NCBI RefSeq assembly: GCF_963678635.1
Contig: NC_087065.1
Location: 5,853,209 to 5,917,208 of the forward strand
Origin: Symsagittifera roscoffensis
Taxonomy: Eukaryota > Xenacoelomorpha > Acoela > Convolutidae
DNA length: 64,000 nt
Direction: 5' to 3'
Part shown: positions 35,427-44,346 of the stretch, one piece after another
Layout: each line of letters opens with the position of its first letter
Position numbering within the stretch: position 1 is the stretch's first letter
Position numbers and translations under genes: made by a program
Notes under the pieces: generated by a model
Database searches by the model: none
Seen by the model: only the letters and a program-made list of their open reading frames with translations
Told to the model about the DNA's origin: nothing

Positions 35427-36779
35427 ATTGAACTCAAAGAGATATTATTCACATTTGTTTATTGCTCACACAAGCCATATTTTGATTAGAAAAAATTCTA
35501 CATGAATCATCAAATACAGGCAAAATTTTGTCGCTATAATTGATTTAGGTCTGATGGCGTTCTCTCAGGTGATCTTTTTGAAGGAGAATTTTTCATTTCT
35601 AATTTTGTTTTTGTAATGACTCCATTTCGAAACAATTTATTTTTATTAAATAGAATAGTAAAAAGTTCGGGTAAGGCAAAATTAAATGACAAGTGTAAAT
35701 GAACTAGTTCGGATAAATTTTGCATGCAAGGTCACCCAATATTTGTCGAAGTGGCCCGAGTTTTCAAATTTAAGTAGTATTGGAAATGCTACACTAATAT
35801 AAAAAGCTATTGTTTTAATTGTTTACATAAGATTCGAGTGGACTCTTTTCTATTCTAAATTTGTTCACACCTTGAGATAAGAATAATTTTTTAGCTTAAT
35901 ATTTGATTCGAATTTCAACTGAACAACTAAAACTACTACAAATGCGTTAATTGTCAGTTTTCCCATTGTGGCGGGGTTGAACATCGGGAAATCATGTAAG
36001 CAATGATTCAGATGAGGGCATTCTGAATAGCTTTCAAGCAATTAAATGAAGAATAACACGTTTTTCCATGCAATTCGATCAAAGCAGTCTGTGGATTTGA
36101 GGCCTAAAGTACTCAGGTCTCGTTCAACACAATCGATTTAGCTTTTTTTGAACTTTATGCTGATCCTTTCCATGGGACTTAAACATGGTCTGTTATTTTC
36201 AACACATGGTAACTTTCTCTGCGGTAAACATGGCCATACCATCGTAGACGCGATCGCACTTGAAGCTTGTCCAGATCAACAAGACCTGTCATTTTAATCT
36301 AAACTTCATTGGTAACTCTGTCTTTATAAATTACTCCGGTAATCCCACGGGAGATTTCATATCCGCACTCGTAAGCGAGCTGAATGTTGTTTTGATCTGC
36401 GCCCAGTTTTCAGAGCAGAAGATCGGAATTGGCAGGAGACAAGCTCCGTAGATATGACTCCTTGTAATCAAGTCAATATCTTTTTCTAGCAGCAGAGGAG
36501 CAACTTGCCGCTATTTTGTCCAGAAAGCTGCTAATCTGACCGACGTATTGCGTCACTTTCAAGGGAAATCATATCACCCAGATAGCAGAACTCTTTGACA
36601 GTACTCAGGGTTTCAAAATGATTAATCCTTAGAGTAGCATTCTCGTTTGAGTGATAACTAAAAGGATGATTGCATCTTGGACAAACATAATTAGTATTGC
36701 TTAAATAATTTTCTCAGGCGATTATTTTTTTTATGCATCCATTGATTATAAGAATTGCAGCGCATTGAATTAGCCGACT
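35427..36779. other. Non-coding AT-rich DNA
   Basis: No missing PNKP exon was recognised here. The last 500 bp may include the 3' part of the LINE described next, but I could not align it. Confidence 0.45.
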
Positions 36780-36829
36780 CCCTTCAGACTACAAGCACAT
36801 GGATATTTTCCGGTTTTTTGAGGAATAGA

Positions 36830-38079
36830 CTATTGGCCTGAAATCAAATGCTTTGTCTTATCCTTATTGATTTTTAAAACGAGTTTTAGCAAGCCTTGTT
36901 CCAAGTATTTAGCTCTCAATAGACTGGGATTACTTTCAGGGGACATCAAAAGGTCATCTGCATATAGCATATCCCATAGTACCATAGAACGACAGTTTCT
37001 CGTAGTCTCTTCCATTACAATTATAAACAACAATAGGCTAATTCCGGTCCTTGATGCACGCCTACTTTATTTTCGAAGCAATCACTGCATATTGCGGGCC
37101 GGCGAACTCTGGTTTTTGACTCGAGTAGAAGCAAATTATTAGTCGTACTGGATTTTCGGGAACCCTGTTGCTTCAAAGCCCATGGGATCAGTTCCCTGGG
37201 AACACGGTCGAAGGCTTTTTTCGAGATGATTAAGTATATGGTGCGGGTTTTTATCTTTTCCGCAAACAGTTCCTTCAAATGTCTAATAAGAAAAACGGCA
37301 GCGGTAGTTGATTCACCACCAATACAGCTAAATTGCATATCATTTAATTTTATCAATTGTCTCGTACGTTTTTATAAATGTTCCAGTAATCGGATGCCTC
37401 TGTAGGATCAACATTCTAACGGATCGCCTTTTCCTTTGTAAAAAGTAACAGTTTCAATTTCGCTCAAGTCGAAGTTGATTAGAACAGAGACCCATACTTC
37501 CTTAAGGATTTCAAGAAGTCCAGCAAGTCTACAACCTCCGGCAAATTTTATCATGTCCGAAACTAGCCCTGTTGGTCCTAGGCTTTTCTTATTTTTCATC
37601 TTTTTCAGTGCATGTGCCACTTCTTGGAGAGTAAAAATTCCTCCAATGGGCCAACCACTGGGGGACAGCTTCCGTTTCAAACGGATTTGTTTCAATTAAA
37701 AAATTCGAGAAGTAGCTTTGCCACTACGAGAGAACATCTTGGTCACAAGTAAGGAAGATTCCATCACATTTTTAATGAGTTTGACTCCAACTTCATCATT
37801 TTGATTATTGTTCAATTGTACGGCAAGGCGGAACACCCTATGACGTGTCCGCGTTTTTGACAGATCTTGACACCATTTCTGGTTGGATTCTTTTTTAGCT
37901 TCAGCAACTAGCTGTTTCACGAGTGTGTTCTTCCTCCGATAAATCACCAGCGCTTGCTGATTTCCAGACTTCTTCCCTTTTTTGAACAAAAATCTGTTCT
38001 TTTTAACTCGTTTGCCTATTTTTCCTTCCATCACCATCTTTTTCGCTTTCTCGCTCGTTTTTAGGTTGTTTCGCCCCAT
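36830..38079 (-). pseudogene. LINE reverse transcriptase domain remnant
   Basis: Pieces on the minus strand occur in the expected order. 38079-37696 is a basic segment. 37695-37408 has LKKMKNKKSLGPTGLVSDM and the start of the RT fold (TVTFYKGKGDP). 37356-37021 has a KAFDRVPRELIPWAL segment. 37033-36830 has MLYADDLLMSPES, the catalytic ADD motif. Frameshifts lie between the pieces. Confidence 0.82.
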
Positions 38080-38242
38080 ACGTTTTTCGCTTCTTCTAGA
38101 AATGTTGATTTGAAATTTTCCCAGTTGGACTGTATTTTATTACTTTCTAGCTTGTTTCTTGATACCTCTTTCTACTTGATTTGGTTTTCTGTTTCATTTA
38201 ATTTAGTTTCATTGGTTTTGATTTTTAGCAGCAAATGGGAAA

Positions 38243-38990
38243 TCACACTTTTAGATAGAAATCACACACAACAATTCTGTGCTGAGCAACACGATAATCG
38301 CCCTTGATAACCTTCAAATTTTTGACACAACTTCTCTGCGACGATCGTGTTAGAATGAAAACATGGATGGAGTTTCCTCCAATCTTAAACATACAGTTAT
38401 CATCTTTGAAACAATTTTTAGAGAAAGTGTCTAGGACGGTTAGTTTTTGTGTATGGCAGAAATTGATAAGTCTCTGACCATCCCAGTTTTGAGTACAGAA
38501 GCAAAATGGGCCAATTTCACAGTCAAAACAATGGCGCCACCCTCCAATATGACCATTCAAGTCACCAAGTAGGAAAGTATATTCTTGGTCATGTAGAGAT
38601 AACATAGTATCTTCTAGAGTGTTATAAGTATCTTCTTTTTCCGAATCATCTCTACCAGCTTGTGCTGCACACGCAGATACGAAATTACTCACAGTATGCC
38701 TTAAAATAGGTTAAAGGCGCATAACACGTCATTTACTCTACTGACTCCCAGTGTTTTCAATAAGTCGACCATTGATGGCTATTGCAACACCATTTGTGCC
38801 TTCTAAGTCTCCTTGGCAGAAAAAATTAACTTTGTGGTTTCCATCTCCAAAACAAACTGTTTGAGCCGCTCCCTTTGAAAAGATTTTCTATTAGACAGCA
38901 CACAGATAATTTCTTTCTTTCTAGCGTTTCGCATATCTCAAGGCATTTTTCTTTTAGAGTGCCAACGTTCCAGGAGCATAATCGGGACGA
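38243..38990 (-). pseudogene. LINE endonuclease domain remnant
   Basis: The frame at 38692-38243 contains GRDDSEKEDTYNTLED, then FLLGDLNGHIGG (the GDLN motif of APE-type endonucleases) and a late QHRIVV segment with the catalytic His region. The N-terminal part near 38970 (NVGTL-like) is in another frame. It is damaged by frameshifts. Confidence 0.78.
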
Positions 38991-39230
38991 CTTGTTTTTT
39001 AGGGTGGGTTTTTGTCTTATTTATATTAGCATTAGTCACATTAGTAGTTGAAAACGTGAGACTCTTAGCACCCCCTCCCCATTTAAACGGCGCACGGGTC
39101 GAGGTCCATTGCCTGTTTGACTTTCCTTGAGTTGTTTGCAGCGGTGCCCTTTACCGAGCATTTTTCAGACCAAAGTCCTCATGGACCGGATGCCCTTCCT
39201 GACGTCCACCCTCCTCCTCTTTCCGGGTTT

Positions 39231-39794
39231 GGAACCACTAATTCTATCTTAATAATAAGACAGACCAAGCGGAGTTAAACAACTTAATTCAAAACTTTAA
39301 AAGTCAAATCCAAGTCTCTTACTTTTCGAATTCAAAACGGATTTTTTAATTCTTCCAGTTCTATTAACCTTGGAAAAAGGCAAATATTTTCAATAAAAAT
39401 TAACGTATGGTCGAGGGAACTTGAAATTTCTCCACGACACCAGTCAGGCGGAGTGTGCCTACTGTTTTGGCTCCGGAAATAGATGAATACCCCACTGCTC
39501 TGAATTTTAAAATACTTAAAGCAGGTGGAAATATTATGATTTCACCCAGTAAAACTATATATTGATTTTTTGATCAAAAAAATGAAAAAAAAAAATGCAA
39601 ATTTCTGTCTCCTGATCAATAAGACGATAAGAGATTAAAAGAGGACTGAATTCTAATAGCCGGTGCAGGGAACAACAAACGAAAAATGTTGCTGATGAGC
39701 CTGCCTGCATTTTTCAGTGACTCTAATTTCTTACGCTCAAACAGACGGCTGAAAAATTCTGAACCTGCAGGCAAGCTCAGACAAGGAGAAGATT
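39231..39794. other. Non-coding DNA between LINE and SINE cluster
   Basis: No gene recognised. Confidence 0.45.
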
Positions 39795-40021
39795 TATAAA
39801 GAACTAATTTCTTCAATTTCGATCAAAAAACCTCAAATTACAACTAAAAGTATTTTGTTTTTATAGTCTCAGTTACTTCCAAGTTTAAAAAAACAAAGCT
39901 TGATTTACTTTAGTACAAAAAAAGTATCTGTTTCCTTGCCAGTTCCACGCTCCTGTGTCGGCCTTAACTACCAATCTTTCGGTTGACAGCCAAACTCGAT
40001 AGCCGATTGCGCCACATCTTT
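39795..40021 (-). mobile_element. tRNA-derived SINE, copy 1 of 3
   Basis: The tRNA-like head occupies 40021-39949 on the minus strand: an A-box-like GTGGCGCAATCGGCTATCG, an anticodon-stem-like TTTGGCTGTCAACCGAA, then a degraded B box. The body extends toward lower coordinates and matches the two copies to the right. Confidence 0.7.
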
Positions 40022-40269
40022 TCTCCGTGAAACAATTCAAGTAAGTGATTGGACTGTAGTGGAAGTGAAAGGACATCAAAAAAATAGTTTTTTTTTCAAA
40101 TGGTTTGCTTTCCAAAATAGGTTAACTTTGAGATACTTTACTGAATTTCACTCAAATCATTTTGTTGGAAGAGAACCAGAAACTGAAACTTTCTTCACCC
40201 ATTGCAATTTCGATATTGTGTTTAGGGAAAAATGAAAATTGGGCTCTTAATTTTTTGTCCATTTGAAAT

Positions 40270-40550
40270 CATGCCGCTTTTTTAATGATCTTTTTCATTT
40301 GAAGATGAGATTAAATCCATGTTTTTTTATCCGAATTTATTTTTACAAACAACTAATTTCTTCAATTTTTATCCAAAATCCTCTAATCGCAACAAAACTC
40401 CAGGTTGTTTCTATAGTCTCAGTTACTTTCGAGGTTAAAACAAACAAAATCATGGTTTCGTTTTGAACAAAATGCACGCTCCTGGGTGGGCTTGAACTAC
40501 TAACCTTTCGGTTATCAGCCGAACGCGCTAGCCGACTGCGCCACAAGAGC
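40270..40550 (-). mobile_element. tRNA-derived SINE, copy 2 of 3
   Basis: The 73 nt head (40550-40478) has GCTCTTG pairing with CAGGAGC as an acceptor stem and TTCGG/CCGAA as an anticodon stem around CTGATAA. The B-box-like AGTAGTTCAAGCC has a poor T-stem, so this is a tRNA-derived promoter head rather than a working tRNA. The body ends near CATTTGAAGATGAGATTAA. Confidence 0.75.
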
Positions 40551-40582
40551 TGAAAGTACGTCTAATCTCCTTGAAACTAACC

Positions 40583-40883
40583 ATGCCGCTTTTTTGATGA
40601 TCTTTTTCATTTGAAGATGAGATTAAGTCCATGTTTTGTTGCTTCCATTTAAATTTTTACAAACATTTAATTTCTTCGATTTTCATCCGAAATCCTCTAT
40701 TCGGGACAAAACTCTTCTTTGTTTCACAGTCTGTTACTTTCGCGGTTAAAACAAACAAAAGCTTGCTTTTTTTGGAACCAAATGCAAGATTATTCCCTCC
40801 TCAGTTGCACGCTCCTTGGTGGGCTTGAACTCACAAACTTTCCGGTTAACAGCCGAACGCGCTAGCTTATTGCGCCACAAGAG
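40583..40883 (-). mobile_element. tRNA-derived SINE, copy 3 of 3
   Basis: The head at 40883-40811 has GTGGCGCAATAAGCTAGCGC and GAGTTCAAGCCC, and its body repeats CATGCCGCTTTTTTGATGA and CATTTGAAGATGAGATTAA of copy 2. The three copies lie head-to-tail on the same strand. Confidence 0.75.
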
Positions 40884-41169
40884 TGTGCCAGTCGGTCATA
40901 TTTGGAAGTTTGACCTTGAGAAAAACAAGAACGCTTAAATTTGGAGTGAAATTTGATTTTTCAAAATTTCGAATGGAGCCTGTCATGCACGATTTTCTCG
41001 CGATAACTGAAAACCGAAAAAGAGAAATCAGAACGATCGAGTAACAATCGCGGGAAAGTTGCCAGATAAAACAGTGGGAAATTGCTATTCGCAATGTCCG
41101 TCACAATAAAACTAGAGTAGAGCTGTCCCATCTGAAACAGAGACAAGCGTATTCCCGAGAACTGGACTA
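40884..41169. other. Non-coding DNA before the giant retroelement
   Basis: No gene recognised. Composition shifts somewhere between about 41100 and 41200 to a sequence rich in CTAGAG and CTTGAG words, taken as the approximate left limit of the giant element. Confidence 0.4.
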
Positions 41170-41440
41170 TCATTGATCGACTGGATTGTTATTCGAATTG
41201 GACTAGAGTGAACCTTCGGTGGAAAGGTGGACAGCTTGAGTGTCCCAATGGTTCACGAGAAACTATATTCTAGAGTTAAAACTTGTCCTTGTTATTGAAA
41301 CTGATAAACATTAAACTCATTTAGTTACATTATTTAATTCTCGAGTTGATTACCGACTTGATTATTCCCAGTTCTTGAGCGTGCTACGATGTGAGTACTC
41401 AATTTAAATTTCTAGAGTGTGTTTTATGATTATTATGTTG

Positions 41441-41448
41441 AGGTAAGG
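41441..41448 (+). promoter_or_regulatory. Candidate splice donor in leader
   Basis: AGGTAAGG fits a strong 5' splice site. With the acceptor-like sequence at 56199-56215 it could give a spliced message for the downstream ORF. Only the signals are visible, not their use. Confidence 0.3.
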
Positions 41449-42295
41449 CGAGTTTTAGGTTGATCCATCTGAAATGGATCAAAGTTCCACTGTCTAATAA
41501 AAACTAACTTAACGGATTGTTCCGACCCGGTTTTTAACGGCGTCCATGTATTTTGGGTATCTAGAGACCTAAGTATGGGGACGTTCTTATTTCTAGAGTG
41601 GGGGGATACTTTGGTAGTAGCCTTTAAGATGTAACGGGTCGTAGTCTCATGTCACAAGCGAACCAAATTGGCTCCGACTGATTTGAGGTAGAAAAACACA
41701 AGAGATAGTGTCCCTGACTCTTGAGCCAATGGTTATAGGGCCTATTTTTCTTAAGCCTCATGTGTGACTACAGTAGACGAATGTTACATAGTGATTTTAT
41801 GGCGCTCCTGGGTGTTTACGACATCAAGACTACGGAGTCGAACCCACTTGAGACAGCTTCGGGCTGCATGCCCATTCTAGAGTACCGGTGGTACGGTTCG
41901 GCAGGAACGTGCAAACCTTCCGGTTGTACCGTGATAGCTTTTTAAGAAAACTCGAGAAAACTTCCTGGTACGCTCTCCGAACGAGGCTTAGCTAACCGAG
42001 TAAAAGGGGGCAACTAGGAGGACAAAAACACGAGCAAAAAGACAAAAAGCGAAACAAAAACCAGAAAAGAATAGAAAAAGGAACAAAAAACCATAAAACG
42101 AAAAAAAGACAGTGACTTTGACACCAGATTAGTTGGATCAAACCTTTATATTAATTAAATAGTATACCCATACTGTTTTACAAGTTCGATCGTTTCGATC
42201 AACCTAGCAATTTAACCCAGTAACCTCAATAAAGTGCCCGAGTGTGGGGCGTTGTCAAGGGTTTTTAGATAGCTTGGAACTTAGCTGGACAACAA
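41449..42295 (+). other. Leader of giant element, no gene
   Basis: No coding content. CTAGAG words recur (41413, 41559, 41594, 41876), and AATAAA is present near 42228. This segment may be part of the left LTR. Confidence 0.45.
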
Positions 42296-42485
42296 GGAGA
42301 CTTGACTGGAAGAGGTGACCAGCCGAGTTGGAAAGTGGTTCAGGAGCACTTGAGCTGAACCAATAGGAGACTTGACTGGAAGAGGTGACCAGCCGAGTGG
42401 GAAAGTGGTTCAGGAGCACTTGAGCTGAACCAATAGGAGACTGGACTGGAAAAGGTGACCAGTCGAGTGGGAAAGTAGCCAAGAA
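42296..42485 (+). repeat. 70 bp tandem repeat, about 2.7 copies
   Basis: GGAGACTTGACTGGAAGAGG starts at 42296 and 42366, and a slightly changed copy starts at 42436. Each unit continues TGACCAGCCGAGT, AAAGTGGTTCAGGAGCACTT and GAGCTGAACCAATA. The third copy is cut off after AAAGTA. Confidence 0.92.
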
Positions 42486-43328
42486 GGATTTGGCAGTTCT
42501 CGAGTTCTCAAGTTGGGCAGAACGGGTATCGTTAAAATTCACATTACATTATAGGAAATAAGTGCAAAATTGGATAAGCGATATCCCCCGGTTTTGCGGA
42601 ACGTTTTTACTTGAGCAGGCCTGGAGACAGGTCTACGGTTTTCTCTTGAGAGGTTTAGCACCCGGCGCTTAAGGTAATTTTAGGCTTAAGAAGGGGGGCT
42701 AAAAAGGGGGTAGGTTAGAAGGGGGGCTGGTTAAGTTAGAGGTTGGCGGTTATAATTTGTAAAAAGGGGGGACACATTAGAGTAACTAATAGCTCGGCAT
42801 CGTCGACTTAGTTACATTAGATATTTACACGCGTTGGTCATATGAAGCGGATATCCAAAATTAGAATCAGGTTAAGGTAGGTACCCTGGTCGGATCGGTA
42901 GGGGGGAACGGACATAGACAGTTTTTGTGATACCCCATAAGATCGCTAGCAGGGGGGAAGAAAACGCGTGGCAATTAGGTAGCAGACATTTTTTCGATAG
43001 AAGGTAGACATTTGTCACCTTTGAATTTTAGGTGGGTTCATCTCGTTGTTTTTATTATTTTTTCTTGCTTAGATTTTTGTTGCATTTTGGTAAGGATTTG
43101 TGTTTAGTTTTTATACGAACAGGTGATCACAAGATACCTGCGCACAGGTTTTGGTTTCAAGTTGCTTGGAACATTGAAAAAGAGGTAACTAAAAAAGGGG
43201 GGTCAGCATTTGGCCACTAAGAGAGGGTTTTTGGGAAAATTTTACTAGAGCTTGAGTGGTGGTGCAAGGTACAGCGAATCAAGAAGTCCCTAAAACGAAG
43301 AAGAAAGAGGTCCCACCGCTCAAACACT
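42486..43328 (+). other. Leader of giant element with G-run motifs
   Basis: No gene recognised. Runs of five to six G after A (AAAAAGGGGGG-like, at about 42691-42770, 42898, 42952 and 43193) recur here and at 56153. They resemble polypurine tracts, but no LTR follows them. Confidence 0.4.
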
Positions 43329-44105
43329 TGTTAATAGTCTTGGGACAGTGCCAAAGAAGTCTTGGGACAGTGCAGTCTGGGGACAGTCTTGGGACAGTGC
43401 AGTCCTGGGATAGTCTTGGACCAGAGCAGTCTTGGTACAGTCTTGGGACAGTACAGCCTTGAGAAAATACAGTCTTGGGACAGTGGTCTTGGGATAGTGG
43501 TCTTGGGACAGTGGTCTTGGGAGACTAGTCTTGGGACAGTGGTCTTGGGACAGTGGTCTTGGGATAGTGGTCTTGGGACAGTGGTCTTGGGACACTAGTC
43601 TTGGGACAGTGGTCTTGGGACAGTGGTCTTGGGATAGTGGTCTTGGGACAGTGGTCTTGGGACACTAGCCTTGGGACAGGTCTTGGGACAGTGGTCTTGG
43701 GACAGTGGTCTTGGGACAGTAGTCTTGAGACAGTGGTCTTGGGACAGTGGTCTTGGGACAGTGGTCTTGGGATAGTGGTCTTGGGACAGTGGTCTTGGGA
43801 CACTAGCCTTGGAACACTAGTCTTGGGATAGTAGCCTTCGGACACTAGCCTTGGGACAGTAGTCTTGGGACAGTAGCCTTGGGACACTAGTCCTGGGATA
43901 GTAGCCTTGGGACACTAGTCTTGGGATAGTAGTCTTGGGACACTAGCCTTGGGACACTAGTCTTGGGACACTAGGCTTGGGAAAGGGGTCTTGGGACACT
44001 GACAAAAAGTACTGGGACAGTACCGAACAGTCTTGGGACAGTATAAAGAAAGCCTGGGACGGTACAAAGAAGAGTAGGGACAGTAACTAGAAGTCTTGGG
44101 ACGGT
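43329..44105 (+). repeat. 14 bp minisatellite GTGGTCTTGGGACA in leader
   Basis: Dozens of imperfect copies of a 14 bp unit run across about 770 bp. The core, 43480-43800, is nearly regular; the edges are interspersed with variants such as GACACTAGCCTTGG and GATAGTAGTCTTGG. Open frames on both strands here are by-products of the repeat. Confidence 0.95.
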
Positions 44106-44346
44106 ATAAAAATTGAAGTAAAATTACAATAAGTGTTTTGAGACAGAACAATACTAGTCGGAACCCGGTACGGTTGAAACCACAAATAAAGAAAGTTACT
44201 CGAAAGGTTGTGAAAGAGAACTGGGAACAAGGTTTTTATCACGTTGTATATTTCCTTTTAAGAATTTTTTCATAATAGATTTTATTCTTAGAATAGAATT
44301 GTGTATATAATAATATTGTAAATAAGAGCAATTGTAAATAGAAATA

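Larger units (their letters stand above)
36780..39230 (-). mobile_element. Dead APE-type non-LTR retrotransposon (RTE-like LINE)
   Basis: Read on the minus strand, an apurinic-type endonuclease comes first and a reverse transcriptase second, the order of LINE ORF2. The 5' part near 39000-39200 includes AGGGCATCCGGTCCATGAG-like non-coding sequence. At least five frame breaks separate the pieces. The RT motifs and the craniofacial-development-2-like endonuclease suggest an RTE-type clade. No target duplication or 3' tail was identified. Confidence 0.8.

Noticed and set aside
34964-35452. 162-codon minus-strand frame overlapping a PNKP exon
   Set aside because: It reads through the small inverted-repeat element and the PNKP exon in the wrong frame; the conserved PNKP reading is the one at 35180-35027.
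40478-40550. Possible working tRNA gene (GAT anticodon, minus strand)
   Set aside because: The acceptor and anticodon stems pair, but the T-stem does not, and the same head occurs in two neighbouring SINE copies with other loops.
43256-44151. Long repetitive open frames on both strands across the minisatellite (for example 43525-43887 minus)
   Set aside because: They follow from a 14 bp unit that lacks stops in several frames; the products are simple repeats and no flanking gene structure supports them.
41170-44346. Exact left LTR with primer-binding site for the giant element
   Set aside because: No TG...CA unit with an adjoining tRNA-complementary site could be fixed, and the right LTR needed for comparison is outside the window.
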